DNA of 52,923 nt. Source: Candidatus Latescibacterota bacterium. Lineage in GTDB: Bacteria > Latescibacterota > UBA2968 > SICM01. The DNA is taken from the NCBI GenBank assembly GCA_009694805.1, contig SICM01000009.1, forward strand, positions 1 to 52,923, written 5' to 3'. A program made the position numbers and the translations under genes. Positions 28,245-36,766 of this stretch are shown here, in pieces. The notes under the pieces were generated by a model. The model searched no databases. It saw only the letters and a program-made list of their open reading frames with translations, and was not told the DNA's origin. The stretch's first letter is position 1. The number at the start of each line of letters is the position of its first letter.

Positions 28245-28838
28245 TTACAGTTCTCTTCTGCCTTCTAAAGACCGTGCGAGCGTCAATCCGTCGGCCAGCT
28301 CCAGGTCGCTTCCCACGGGGACCCCCCGTGCGATCCGGGTCGTCCGGATGCCGAGCGGGCGGATGAGCCGGTCGAGGTACTGCGCCGTGGCCTCCCCCTC
28401 CACTCTGGGATTGGTGGCGAAGACGACCTCCTTCACCTCCCCCGTCTTCAGGCGGTCCAGGAGTTCGTGGATTTTCAGACGGTCCGGGCCGACGCCGTCC
28501 AGGGGAGAGAGCGCCCCGCCGAGGACGTGGTAGAGGCCCCGGTGGGCCTGTGTGCGTTCAAACGCCAGCACGTCGCTGATCTGCTCCACGACGAGGAGGA
28601 CGCTCCGGTCTCGTCGGGCATCGGCGCAGATGTCACAGGGGTCGGCCTCGGTCAGGAAAAAACAGAGGGAACAGGATCGCACCCGCGCTTTGACCTCGAC
28701 GAGGAGGCGCGCCAGGGCCTCCACATGGTCCGTGGGGCTGCGCAGGAGATGGAACGCAATCCGCTGGGCCGATCGCCTGCCGATGCCGGGCAATTTGGTC
28801 AGTTCAGCGATCAGATGATCGACAGATTGGGAGATCAT
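28245..28838 (-). CDS. recR: Recombination protein RecR
   Basis: 197 residues: helix-hairpin-helix LPGIGRRSAQRIAFHLL, a four-cysteine zinc finger (CSLC and CDIC), and a Toprim domain (VVEQISDVLAFE, YHVLGG). RecR acts with RecO to load RecA at gaps. It sits in the conserved dnaX-ybaB-recR order. The ATG at 28838 gives the standard N-terminus; a GGCAAAC array lies just upstream and there is no Shine-Dalgarno. Confidence 0.95.
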   Translation of the reverse strand: MISQSVDHLIAELTKLPGIGRRSAQRIAFHLLRSPTDHVEALARLLVEVKARVRSCSLCFFLTEADPCDICADARRDRSVLLVVEQISDVLAFERTQAHRGLYHVLGGALSPLDGVGPDRLKIHELLDRLKTGEVKEVVFATNPRVEGEATAQYLDRLIRPLGIRTTRIARGVPVGSDLELADGLTLARSLEGRREL

Positions 28839-28843
28839 AGATA

Positions 28844-28939
28844 GGCAAACGGCAGACGGCAAACGTGAAAAACAGTATCTCGTATCTCGTATCTCGTAAA
28901 ACCTTCTACGCTTCACGCTTCACGAGATACGCTTCACGG
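28844..28939. repeat. Heptamer array 9 (compound)
   Basis: GGCAAAC, GGCAGAC, GGCAAAC, then GTGAAAAACAG, then TATCTCG x3, TAAAACC, ACGCTTC x2, ACGAGAT, ACGCTTC. TATCTCG and ACGCTTC (complement GAAGCGT) are the words of array 1, 20 kb away, in reversed arrangement. Confidence 0.9.
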
Positions 28940-28945
28940 GTCCTG

Positions 28946-29290
28946 TCACATCCCCATGAGTTTCATTCCGCCCCCCCCCAGACCGGGCATCAGTCCGGAC
29001 GTGGCCTTCTGCATCTCCTCTTCGGCCAGCGCCGCGGCCTTCTCCCGCGCCTGTTTGATCGCGGCGACGACCAGGTCTTCCAGCATCTCAACGTCGTCCG
29101 GGTTCACGACTTCGGGGTCGATCTTGATCGACAGGATGTCCTGCTTGCCGTTGGCCACCGCCACCACCATTCCTCCGCCGGAAGACCCCTCCACACGCTT
29201 CTCCTCCAACTCTTCCTGGACCTTCGCCATCTGCGCCTGCAACTTCTGTGCCTGCTTCATGATGTTGCCCAGGTTGCCCATGCCTTTCAT
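28946..29290 (-). CDS. Nucleoid-associated protein YbaB/EbfC
   Basis: 114 residues: [18 protein letters not shown] at the start, an amphipathic central region, and a glycine- and methionine-rich tail. The family binds DNA as a dimer. Gene order dnaX-ybaB-recR supports the call. Confidence 0.93.
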   Translation of the reverse strand: MKGMGNLGNIMKQAQKLQAQMAKVQEELEEKRVEGSSGGGMVVAVANGKQDILSIKIDPEVVNPDDVEMLEDLVVAAIKQAREKAAALAEEEMQKATSGLMPGLGGGGMKLMGM

Positions 29291-29341
29291 GTCGAGATCT
29301 CCTGAGAGAAATTAAAATTAAAACCAAAAAAACATTCAGGA

Positions 29342-31162
29342 TTATCGCCGGAGGATCTCTCCGTCAAAGATCTGCAACACCGTCTGCACGGATGGCGCCA
29401 CCTCCGCCTCCTGCTGCTCCGCTTCCTGCTGCCCCCCGGGATCCGGAGAAGGCTGCGGTTCTGCGTCCGATCCCTCCAGAATGCAGTCCACCCGCAGCCG
29501 CGTCCCCAGGACTTCGGCGGCGATGTCTTCGAGCACCTTCTTTTTTCTTTTGATATGGTTGGCGCTGAACGCTGCGCGCGCCGGAAACCTGATCTGGAGC
29601 ATCTCCTCTTCCAGGGCGCATGGGGTTCCCGTGTCGAGGTGCGCGCCGAGCGAGATGGTGATGGTTTTCACCCGGCCCACGATCTCATCCCACTTCTGCC
29701 GGACGGTTTCAAGCGAGACAGGCCCCGACAGGACAGCGGGGGCAGGAGGGGGCGCGGAGTCCTTCGCCGGGGCATCCTGTTCCGCCTGAGCAGAAGCGTC
29801 TTCCCCGTTCCTGCTCGTGCGCCCGGGGCTCTCCGCCCGGGCAGGGGTGTCTTCCCCGCTCCTGTTCGGACGCCCGGGGCTTTCCATCTCCTGCGCTGTC
29901 GGGTTTGAAATGTCCCTTTCAGGTCTTTGAATGCGACCGGGTAGCGGAGAGGGTGGAGCAGGTACACTCTCCTGAGCGGGCCGTGAGGGGGACGCAGCAA
30001 CGGGAGACAGCCCCCCTTTCAGCCGCTCCTCGAGCCGGCCGAGCCGGTCCAGGAGATCTTCTATGAGGACGGCAGGCTCCATCGCGATCAGCTTGAGGAT
30101 GGCGATTTCGAGATAGAAGCGGGGCTGGATCGCATCGCCGATGTCCCGGTCGAGATCGGCGACCATCTGGATCATCCTCTGAAGGTCCTGTTCGGAGAAC
30201 CGCTCCCCACAGGCCTGATACCGGAGGCGGTCCGCCTCGGACAGGTCCAGGCTTCTGCCTCCCCCCTGAATCTTGCAGACGAGGAGGTTTCGAAGGTGTT
30301 CCAGGAGACCCCTTGCGAATTCCCCGACATCCCCGCCCTGGCCGGTCAATTCCTCGATCAGGTTCAACCCGGCGACCCGGTCCCGTTCCAGGGCGGCGTC
30401 CGTCACCCGGAAGAACAGGTCCTGATCCAGGATGCCCAGGGCCTCCCGAACGGCTTCCTCCGTGATCGAGGTCCCTGCAAAGGCGACGACCTGGTCGAGG
30501 ACGCTCTGTGCATCCCGCATCGCCCCGTCTGCCCGCCTGGCGATCAAGAAGAGGGCCTCTTCGGGGATCTCGATCCCCTCCTGCCGCGCGATGTGGGCGA
30601 GCTGTCTGACGATGTCCTCGGAGGGGATGCGCCGGAAGGGGAAATGCTGGCACCGGGAGAGGATGGTGGCGGGGACCCGGTGGCGTTCCGTGGTCGCGAG
30701 GATGAAGATGACGTGCGCGGGCGGCTCTTCGAGGGTCTTCAGGAGGGCGTTGAACGCCTCCTGGGTGAGCATGTGGACTTCGTCGATGATGTAGACCTTG
30801 TGGCCGCTCTGCTTGGAGACGCCGATGATCACCTTCTCCCGGAGGCTCCTGATCTCGTCGATGCCCCGGTTGGAGGCCGCGTCGATTTCCAGCACGTCGG
30901 GGCTGGTCCCACGGTTGATGCTCTCGCAGGCGCGGCAGCGGTTGCACGGCGTGGGCGTGGGGCCCTGATCGCAGTTGAGGGCCTTTGCCAGGATGCGGGC
31001 CGTGGTTGTCTTGCCGGACCCGCGAGGCCCTGAGAACAGGTAGGCGTGGGCGGTTCGTCCGGCCCGGACGGCATTCTGAAGCGTGACCGTCACGTGGCTC
31101 TGGGCGATGACGTCCTCAAACACCAGCGGACGCCACTTTCGGGCCATGACGACGTAGGACAT
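29342..31162 (-). CDS. dnaX: DNA polymerase III subunit gamma/tau
   Basis: 606 residues. An AAA+ clamp-loader core with Walker A GPRGSGKTTTARILAKAL near residue 45, a zinc module (CNRCRACES), EVHMLTQEAFNALLKTLEEPP, and the SRC motif. Domain III is followed by a proline-rich linker and a short tau-like C-terminus. An in-frame slippery heptamer A-AAA-AAG lies at 29540-29546 (codons 540-541). It is near the end, and a -1 shift would give a product of nearly equal length, unlike the short gamma of E. coli. Confidence 0.96.
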   Translation of the reverse strand: MSYVVMARKWRPLVFEDVIAQSHVTVTLQNAVRAGRTAHAYLFSGPRGSGKTTTARILAKALNCDQGPTPTPCNRCRACESINRGTSPDVLEIDAASNRGIDEIRSLREKVIIGVSKQSGHKVYIIDEVHMLTQEAFNALLKTLEEPPAHVIFILATTERHRVPATILSRCQHFPFRRIPSEDIVRQLAHIARQEGIEIPEEALFLIARRADGAMRDAQSVLDQVVAFAGTSITEEAVREALGILDQDLFFRVTDAALERDRVAGLNLIEELTGQGGDVGEFARGLLEHLRNLLVCKIQGGGRSLDLSEADRLRYQACGERFSEQDLQRMIQMVADLDRDIGDAIQPRFYLEIAILKLIAMEPAVLIEDLLDRLGRLEERLKGGLSPVAASPSRPAQESVPAPPSPLPGRIQRPERDISNPTAQEMESPGRPNRSGEDTPARAESPGRTSRNGEDASAQAEQDAPAKDSAPPPAPAVLSGPVSLETVRQKWDEIVGRVKTITISLGAHLDTGTPCALEEEMLQIRFPARAAFSANHIKRKKKVLEDIAAEVLGTRLRVDCILEGSDAEPQPSPDPGGQQEAEQQEAEVAPSVQTVLQIFDGEILRR

Positions 31163-31269
31163 CGGAGGGCTCCGGAGTCAATCCCAGAATGTCAACCCCA
31201 GGAGGCAGACACGAAATGTCACCCCAGAGGGTGTAAAAACCCCAGAGGGTAAGGGGAAAAAAAAGAAAA

Positions 31270-31541
<272 letters not shown>

Positions 31542-31550
31542 CTCTTAAAA

Positions 31551-31603
31551 CAAGTCACGAGTCCAGAGCCAAAAGCGGGACTCGCGATTCGTGACTCGTA
31601 ACA
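31551..31603. repeat. Heptamer array 10
   Basis: GTCACGA, GTCCAGA, GCCAAAA, then GACTCGC, GATTCGT, GACTCGT. It lies between the SRP RNA and tRNA-Ala, entirely between RNA genes. Confidence 0.85.
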
Positions 31604-31610
31604 GATTTTT

Positions 31611-31686
31611 TGGTGGAGCAGATGGGGATCGAACCCACGACCTCAGCGTTGCGAACGCTGCGCTCTCCCAACTGAGCTACTGCCCC
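31611..31686 (-). tRNA. tRNA-Ala (anticodon CGC)
   Basis: 76 bases with encoded CCA. The acceptor stem GGGGCAG/CTGCTCC contains the G3:U70 pair that specifies alanine. The anticodon loop is TTCGCAA. T-loop GTTCGATC is intact. Confidence 0.97.
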
Positions 31687-31698
31687 ACCCGAAAAAAC

Positions 31699-31744
31699 GA
31701 TTGAAGATTCAAGATTTGAAATTTTTAACCTTGAATCTTGAGCC
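31699..31744. repeat. Heptamer array 11
   Basis: GATTGAA, GATTCAA, GATTTGA, an A/T core AATTTTTAA, then CTTGAAT, CTTGAGC. It lies between tRNA-Ala and the cyclophilin-like gene, starting a few bases after that gene's stop. Confidence 0.8.
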
Positions 31745-31749
31745 TGTTC

Positions 31750-32124
31750 TTACACTTTTTCGATCTTGATCTGCTCGGCCTTGGCGACCGCCTTTTTGAG
31801 AATCGTCACCTCGTCCAGGACCCGGCCCAGGGGATTGACAGGGCTGGCTGGCCGGATCTCATCCCCGGCGCTGGCCGGCGTCCGGCCGTAGAAGATGCAG
31901 AAGGCGTGGCCTGGCGGCCAGTAGGCAAGGTCCCCTTTCTGCACGGTTGCCTGCGCGTCCTCCGGACCGATCTCCACCGGGATGGAGAAATAGATCTCAT
32001 CCCCCCAGGTGTTGAACTCGCAGGCCAGCGGCAGCGCCTCCCAGACGCTCTGTGCTGTTCTGGAGTCGTTCAACTCCGCGTTCAACACGGCGTCTCCGAC
32101 CGTGATCCGGATCGCTCTTGGCAT
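31750..32124 (-). CDS. Cyclophilin-like protein (TM1367/DUF369-type)
   Basis: 124 residues. Begins RAIRITVGDAVLNAELNDSRTAQ and has WGDEIYFSIPV, GDLAYWPPGHAFCIFYGRTP and NPLGRV, the pattern of the small cyclophilin-like domain family. No enzymatic activity is established for this family. The ATG at 32124 excludes a longer frame that reads through tRNA-Ser. The gene lies between tRNA-Ala and tRNA-Ser. Confidence 0.8.
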   Translation of the reverse strand: MPRAIRITVGDAVLNAELNDSRTAQSVWEALPLACEFNTWGDEIYFSIPVEIGPEDAQATVQKGDLAYWPPGHAFCIFYGRTPASAGDEIRPASPVNPLGRVLDEVTILKKAVAKAEQIKIEKV

Positions 32125-32145
32125 CGGTGAAACACTATCATAAAT

Positions 32146-32235
32146 TGGCGGAGAGGGTGGGATTTGAACCCACGGTACCCGTAAAGGTACACATGATTTC
32201 CAGTCATGCCGGATCGACCACTCTCGCACCTCTCC
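32146..32235 (-). tRNA. tRNA-Ser (anticodon GGA)
   Basis: 90 bases with a long variable arm (GTACC...GGTAC) and encoded CCA. The anticodon loop is CTGGAAA. Acceptor stem GGAGAGG pairs with CCTCTCC. Confidence 0.96.
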
Positions 32236-32242
32236 GAGAAGG

Positions 32243-32320
32243 ACAGTCCTGAGTGCTGAGTAAAACCAAAGGGCAGAGTTCTTGCCTTTACTCAGGACTC
32301 AGCACTCATTGCTCATCGCT
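32243..32320. repeat. Heptamer array 12
   Basis: AGTCCTG, AGTGCTG, AGTAAAA, CCAAAGG, then after a spacer ACTCAGG, ACTCAGC, ACTCATT, GCTCATC. The arms are complementary (CAGGACT/AGTCCTG). It fills the gap between the two tRNA-Ser genes. Confidence 0.9.
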
Positions 32321-32330
32321 ATTTTTTTTA

Positions 32331-32420
32331 TGGCGGAGAGGGAGGGATTTGAACCCCCGGTAGGGCAAGCCCTACAACGGCTTTCGAGGCCGCCGCTTTC
32401 AACCGCTCAGCCACCTCTCC
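32331..32420 (-). tRNA. tRNA-Ser (anticodon CGA)
   Basis: 90 bases with a long variable arm (GTAGGGC...GCCCTAC) and encoded CCA. The anticodon loop is CTCGAAA. Acceptor stem GGAGAGG/CCTCTCC is identical to the neighbouring tRNA-Ser. Confidence 0.96.
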
Positions 32421-32426
32421 GCTTCA

Positions 32427-32897
32427 TCACTGTGTGCGCAGACGCCCGAAAAACGTCTTCAGAAGCGCCCCGCACTCCGGCCCCCGCACGCCCTGTGCCG
32501 TCGGCACCCGGTGGTTCAGCCGGCCATCCTGCACGATGTTCATCAGGGAGCCGCACGCCCCGGACTTCGGGTCCGTCGCTCCGAAGACCAGCCGGTCGAG
32601 CCGAGCCAGGACGATGGCCCCCGCGCACATTGCGCAGGGCTCCAGCGTCACATAGAGGGTACACTCCGACAGCCGCTGGTACCCCAGCGCTGAAGAGGCA
32701 GACCGAATCGCCAGGATCTCGGCGTGGGCGGAGGGGTCTCGCAGGGCCTCGACCCGGTTGCGCCCCCGCGAGAGGATTTCGTGGCCCCGGACGATCACGG
32801 CCCCCACCGGAACCTCCCCGGCCTTTCCGGCCTCCCCGGCCTCCTTCAGGGCCTCCTCCATCCAGCGGAGGTCCGATGCCGTCTCTTCAGGGCGCAT
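32427..32897 (-). CDS. tadA: tRNA-specific adenosine deaminase TadA
   Basis: 156 residues of the cytidine deaminase fold with the zinc and catalytic motif HAE (in PSAHAEILAI) and PCAMC (in LEPCAMCAGAI). It converts A34 to inosine in tRNA-Arg(ACG). It ends 6 bases from the tRNA-Ser gene. No Shine-Dalgarno precedes the ATG; the promoter at 32918-32946 would give a leader of only about 15 bases. Confidence 0.93.
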   Translation of the reverse strand: MRPEETASDLRWMEEALKEAGEAGKAGEVPVGAVIVRGHEILSRGRNRVEALRDPSAHAEILAIRSASSALGYQRLSECTLYVTLEPCAMCAGAIVLARLDRLVFGATDPKSGACGSLMNIVQDGRLNHRVPTAQGVRGPECGALLKTFFGRLRTQ

Positions 32898-32917
32898 GAT
32901 TTATGTATAGGCGGAGG

Positions 32918-32946
32918 AATATATCATTTTTCTGGAATTTCGTCAA
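32918..32946 (-). promoter_or_regulatory. Promoter of tadA
   Basis: On the minus strand TTGACG (32941-32946), a 17-base spacer, then TATATT (32918-32923). The -35 box overlaps the stop codon of the upstream gene. Confidence 0.65.
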
Positions 32947-33833
32947 CAGCTTTTCTTACGACGCGGGGCGTCGTCGGAGAGACTCTTTCCCATCACCTCC
33001 CGCGCGACGCTCAGGACGAAGGCCAGGTAGTCCGCCTCATCGCTGTGGGTCAGCAGGTGGTCCCGAAGGAGGCGCTCGACCTTCTCCCGGGCATCGGCGT
33101 TCAGCGCCCCGCCGGCATCGCAGAGGTCGCGCAACCGGACCCGGGTCGGATCGTCCAGAATGAGGTCTTCGCTGTCCGTCACGAGGGCCCGGATGACGGC
33201 CCGGAGGATCTCCTCGAACCCCCACGACCGGCGGACCGCCTCCGGCAGGCCGCGCACCAGGGACCTGGGCAGGGAATCGAGGAATCGGGCCTGCAGCTCC
33301 ACCCGGCGAAATTCGGCGAACCCCGCCACGAGGTCCATCTCCTCCCGCACGCCATCGGCATCCTCCGAGGAGCAGTCGTCCGGGCGGATCGTGGCCCACT
33401 GGCGAAGGCGTTTTCCGTCCCCCTTGAGCAGGCCCCGATGGGGACTTTTCAGGATGCGGACCGCGGCCCTCTGCATCTCCGTCAGATGGGCGTAGACAAT
33501 CTCCCATCCCCGCTTCCGCAGGGTCTCGAAGCGGTCCGGCCTGAGGAGGTCCACGGCGGCGTTCAGGTCGCCCTGCGCCTCCTCCTTCAGGCCGGCGTCG
33601 AGACAGACCGCGACGCGCCGGACGCCCCGAAACAGGTCCTCTTTGCGGACCTTGATGCCTGTCCGGAAGCGCCGGGCGTGCTGGACGGCCGTCCCCTGCA
33701 GGTAGACGCTCAGGGCCTCGATCAGGGGCTCAGGAAGACGCCCCAGGCGGACGCCGAGTTCGAGGGCGCGCGCCAGGAACGCCTGCTCGTCCACGGGGAG
33801 GCGGTTGAGGTCCAGTTTCGTCAGTGCATTCAT
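32943..33833 (-). CDS. Uncharacterised helical protein, possible DUF6178-like C-terminal half
   Basis: 296 residues, predicted mostly alpha-helical, soluble, with no signal peptide or recognised catalytic motif. A segment LKEEAQGDLNAAVDLLRP followed by LRKRGWEIVYAHLTEMQRAA loosely recalls the C-terminal half of DUF6178 proteins. The gene follows the next entry by 6 bases and both are transcribed together. A basic tail RRKKSC ends it. The function is unknown. Confidence 0.55.
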   Translation of the reverse strand: MNALTKLDLNRLPVDEQAFLARALELGVRLGRLPEPLIEALSVYLQGTAVQHARRFRTGIKVRKEDLFRGVRRVAVCLDAGLKEEAQGDLNAAVDLLRPDRFETLRKRGWEIVYAHLTEMQRAAVRILKSPHRGLLKGDGKRLRQWATIRPDDCSSEDADGVREEMDLVAGFAEFRRVELQARFLDSLPRSLVRGLPEAVRRSWGFEEILRAVIRALVTDSEDLILDDPTRVRLRDLCDAGGALNADAREKVERLLRDHLLTHSDEADYLAFVLSVAREVMGKSLSDDAPRRKKSC

Positions 33834-33839
33834 GGAAAA

Positions 33840-34637
33840 TCAGCCCTCGTCAGCGTCTTCCGGTTCTCCGTCTGCATCCGACCGCCGTTCCCACGCCCCC
33901 CGGATGGCGTGCTTGAACAGGTCCGGCGTGGCCTCCCACAGGGCGTCCAGCACCTTCCCGATCTCGAGGTTTTCAATGAACGTGCTGGGCGGCGACCCTC
34001 CTACGCCCAATTCTGAGAACAGTCTGAATCGTTTTACCGGAGGCAACCCATGAATCGCGAAGACCACCGTATTCAGGTTGAGCTGGTCCACGATGCTGAA
34101 CAGGGCGTCCTCGATCAGGTCGATGTCCACCGCCGCCAGAAGGCGCATCCGGTGGGTCACGTCATCCACCTCGGCCATGGCCTCCAGCCACTCCCAGGCC
34201 ACCTTCTGGCGGGCCTCTGGATGGTCCACCGGCTCCAGGGTGTCGGCTACGGCCCTCCCGAAACGCTCCGGGGACATGGCCCGGAGGAGTTCGACGTTGT
34301 GTTTCAAATACTCCGAATCCACTGCCAGCAGGCTGACGAGGACCTCCGTGGGGAGCCGGTCCACGACCGCCGGGCTGTAGCTTCTGCCCCCCGGCCCGGT
34401 GAGCGATAACAGGTCCTCCTGCCCCTCGGGACTGATAAGGACGAGGGCCGCCTTCTCCTCAGTGGACCGGCTCTGCATCTCCCTGCGGGCTTCCTCTGCC
34501 TGCCCTTCAGCCAGCAACGCCCGGATCCTGGCCGCCTCCCTGGCCACTTCTATCAGATCCTTCGACCACGCGCCGACGACCACCTTATCGCCCTGGACTT
34601 CCGCCGGGGTTTCCAGATCCTGTTCAATGCTACCCAT
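33840..34637 (-). CDS. Uncharacterised helical protein, possible DUF6178-like N-terminal half
   Basis: 265 residues, helical and acidic. It contains VDRLPTEVLVSLLAVDSEYLK-type and RAMSPERFGRAV-type segments with a WLEAM motif, resembling the LPxxEL, SPEQ, WL pattern of DUF6178 N-termini, from memory only. An acidic tail (DADGEPEDADEG) ends it. The ATG at 34637 has AGGAG 8 bases upstream. With the downstream gene it could represent one split family. Confidence 0.5.
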   Translation of the reverse strand: MGSIEQDLETPAEVQGDKVVVGAWSKDLIEVAREAARIRALLAEGQAEEARREMQSRSTEEKAALVLISPEGQEDLLSLTGPGGRSYSPAVVDRLPTEVLVSLLAVDSEYLKHNVELLRAMSPERFGRAVADTLEPVDHPEARQKVAWEWLEAMAEVDDVTHRMRLLAAVDIDLIEDALFSIVDQLNLNTVVFAIHGLPPVKRFRLFSELGVGGSPPSTFIENLEIGKVLDALWEATPDLFKHAIRGAWERRSDADGEPEDADEG

Positions 34638-34771
34638 CGGACGATCTCCTCTGCTATGCGGGGGCATTGCGTGGGTTGATGCTCTGATACCCCAAAGGTA
34701 ACGGCAAACTACGCGGATGTCAAGACTAAATTTTGTTCTAATGAACTATTTTTACTGATGTTAAATAATTC

Positions 34772-34800
34772 TTGACATGGGTTTTTTTTCGGTGTAAATT
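34772..34800 (+). promoter_or_regulatory. Sigma-70 promoter of the aldolase gene
   Basis: TTGACA (34772-34777), 17 bases, TAAATT (34795-34800). It lies in the divergent gap between the two helical-protein genes and the aldolase gene. Confidence 0.75.
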
Positions 34801-34832
34801 GTATGCGGAAGTTTTGGAGGGGGGAGTTCAGA

Positions 34833-34868
34833 CCACCGAGCGCCGCATGGCCGCCGGTGGCTTTTTTT
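34833..34868 (+). terminator. Attenuator-like terminator in the aldolase leader
   Basis: CCACCG (34833-34838) pairs with CGGTGG (34855-34860), with further inner pairing, and is followed by T7 (34862-34868). It lies between the promoter and the ATG, so transcription must read through it. This suggests attenuation, a riboswitch or a processed leader. Confidence 0.6.
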
Positions 34869-34898
34869 GCGCGAAAGATCAACGAAAGGAAATCGCAC

Positions 34899-35738
34899 AT
34901 GCTCTACGCCAACTCCGGCAAGATCCTTCGGTGGGGCCGCCTTCTCAACCCCAGCACGGACCGGTCGGTCATCATCGCGGTGGATCACGGGCTGCTGGGC
35001 ACCACGCCCGGCCTCGTCAACTTCGAGCGGGCGCTCCGGAAGATCCTGCCAGGGGGGCCGGACGGTCTGCTGATCGGGCCGGGGATGCTCAGCCGGTACG
35101 CCCATCTTCTCCAGGGCCGGGAGCGGCCCGGGCTCGTCGTGACCCTCGACGCCTTCCTGAACTCCACGCTGCCCAACCGGGGCCAGGACGGGGAGGACTA
35201 CCGGATGATCGCCAGCGTGGAGGAGGCGGTTCGGATGGGGGCGGATGCGGTGAAGATGGTTCTGATCTTCGGACGGGAGCAGGTGGAGGTCCACGCGGAC
35301 AACGTGGAGGAGGTGGCCCGCGCGGCCCGGCAGTGCGAGGCCTGGGGCATCCCGCTCATGGTGGAGCCGACGCTGTGGGGGATCACGGTCCCGGAGCCGG
35401 AGAAGAACGATCCGGACCTGATCGGGAGCATCTGCCGGATCGCGGTGGAACTCGGCGCGGACATGCTCAAGGCCCCCTACACCGGCAACCCCGAGACCTT
35501 CCGGCGGATCGTGGAGGCGTCCCCGGTACCGGTGGTGATTCTGGGCGGTCCCCGGATGAACACGGAACAGGACGCGCTGAACGCCGTGTCCGGGGCGATT
35601 GACGCCGGGGCCACTGGCGTGGCCTTCGGGCGAAACGTGTTTCAGCACGACAACCCGACGGGCATGGTCAAGGCCCTTCGCCGGGTGGTACACGACCGGG
35701 TTTCAGCGGCGGAGGCGCTCAAAGAGGTGGCTGGGTAG
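34899..35738 (+). CDS. Class I aldolase (DeoC/LacD/FbaB superfamily)
   Basis: 279 residues: a (beta/alpha)8 enzyme with SVIIAVDHGLLG, a DAVKMVLIFG strand, and DMLKAPYTGN, whose lysine is the likely Schiff-base residue, then VVILGGPR and GVAFGRNVFQ. It resembles FbaB-type fructose-bisphosphate aldolases, LsrF, and 2-amino-3,7-dideoxy-hept-6-ulosonate synthase; the sequence alone does not decide among them. AAGGA lies 9 bases before the ATG. Confidence 0.85.
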   Translation: MLYANSGKILRWGRLLNPSTDRSVIIAVDHGLLGTTPGLVNFERALRKILPGGPDGLLIGPGMLSRYAHLLQGRERPGLVVTLDAFLNSTLPNRGQDGEDYRMIASVEEAVRMGADAVKMVLIFGREQVEVHADNVEEVARAARQCEAWGIPLMVEPTLWGITVPEPEKNDPDLIGSICRIAVELGADMLKAPYTGNPETFRRIVEASPVPVVILGGPRMNTEQDALNAVSGAIDAGATGVAFGRNVFQHDNPTGMVKALRRVVHDRVSAAEALKEVAG

Positions 35739-35750
35739 AACAGGCTGAAG

Positions 35751-35826
35751 AGTGCCACGTTCCACGTGTCAAGTGCCATGTAAAATCTCAACACTTGGCA
35801 CTTGGCACTTGACGCTTGGCACTTTG
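35751..35826. repeat. Heptamer array 13
   Basis: AGTGCCA, CGTTCCA, CGTGTCA, AGTGCCA, TGTAAAA, then ACTTGGC x2, ACTTGAC, GCTTGGC. The arms are complementary (GCCAAGT-type). It starts 12 bases after the aldolase stop. An accidental half parS-like GTTCCACGTG lies inside. Confidence 0.9.
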
Positions 35827-35884
35827 TGAGAGAGGGAGGGGGACAGGGGTGGGTGAGGGCTTCCTCTCATCCCTCCGTTTTTGA

Positions 35885-35913
35885 TTGACTTCTCCGCTTT
35901 GAATGTGTACACT
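35885..35913 (+). promoter_or_regulatory. Promoter of the Crp/Fnr gene
   Basis: TTGACT (35885-35890), 17 bases, TACACT (35908-35913). Confidence 0.6.
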
Positions 35914-35986
35914 TGACGCGAAAACCTGAGGATCGGGAACGTACCTGGCGCGCGGGCGCCACGGGTTCGAAAGAGAGGGGGGCGCA

Positions 35987-36679
35987 TTGATCAAAAAGGC
36001 TTTGCTCAGAAATGTCCCCCTCTTTCGGGGGTTTTCTGAATCGGAGCTGGAGGCCCTGGCCGACGTGGCGACGATCCATCGGTTCCCTCGGGACGCGCGC
36101 GTGATCATCGCCGCCGACGAGGGGGACACCTTCTTCGTCCTTGCGAAGGGGAAGGTCAAGGTCTGCCTTTCGGGCCCCGACGGTCGCGATGTGATCCTCA
36201 CCATGCTGGGCCCCGGCAGTTTCTTCGGGGACATGTCCCTTCTGGACGGCCGGCCCAGGTCCGCCAATGTGACGACCATGTCGCCTTCGGAGTTGCTCGC
36301 CCTGCGGCGGACGGATTTCATCGACCTCGTCCAGCAGAAACCGCAGATTGCGGTCGAGATGCTCAAGACGCTGGCCGACCGACTCCGGAAGGCCAACCAT
36401 CAGATCGCCGGCCTCTCCTTCCTCGGCATTGTGGACCGGGTATGCGACATCCTCCTGGGCCTGTTTGATGGACAGGGGGAAGAGACCGCGGAGGGGGTGG
36501 TGATCCACAACCGGCCGACGCACCAGATCCTGGCCGACATGGCCGGGGCGACGCGGGAGACGGTGTCCCGGGCGCTCAGGCGTCTGGAGGAAGGCGGCTA
36601 CATCCTCATGCGGAGGAAGGACATCATCTTCCTCCGGTCCCGCCGACGCGTGCGAAACTGGATCAGCAAGGCAAGCTAA
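35987..36679 (+). CDS. Crp/Fnr-family transcriptional regulator
   Basis: 230 residues. A cyclic-nucleotide-binding-type beta-roll with EGDTFFVLAKGKVKV and FFGDMSLLDGRPRSA, a dimerisation helix, then a winged HTH containing DMAGATRETVSRALRRLEE. No Fnr-type cysteine cluster is visible at the N-terminus. It starts with TTG preceded by GAGAGGGGGG. It lies upstream of the membrane transport cluster, which it may regulate; a 27-base period-7 array separates it from the next gene. Confidence 0.9.
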   Translation: MIKKALLRNVPLFRGFSESELEALADVATIHRFPRDARVIIAADEGDTFFVLAKGKVKVCLSGPDGRDVILTMLGPGSFFGDMSLLDGRPRSANVTTMSPSELLALRRTDFIDLVQQKPQIAVEMLKTLADRLRKANHQIAGLSFLGIVDRVCDILLGLFDGQGEETAEGVVIHNRPTHQILADMAGATRETVSRALRRLEEGGYILMRRKDIIFLRSRRRVRNWISKAS

Positions 36680-36680
36680 A

Positions 36681-36708
36681 GGGCAGGCAACAGGCAATAG
36701 GCAACAGT
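36681..36708. repeat. Heptamer array 14
   Basis: AGGCAAC, AGGCAAT, AGGCAAC, AGTT, then AAAACC. It starts directly after the Crp/Fnr stop codon. Confidence 0.8.
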
Positions 36709-36766
36709 TAAAACCAAAAAACAACGGGGGAGAGGCAGGGCCTCGTGTGTATTAGAGGAGCGATTC

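Noticed and set aside
35757-35773. parS-like site GTTCCACGTG
   Set aside because: Only the left half matches the parS palindrome; the right half does not, and it falls inside heptamer array 13.
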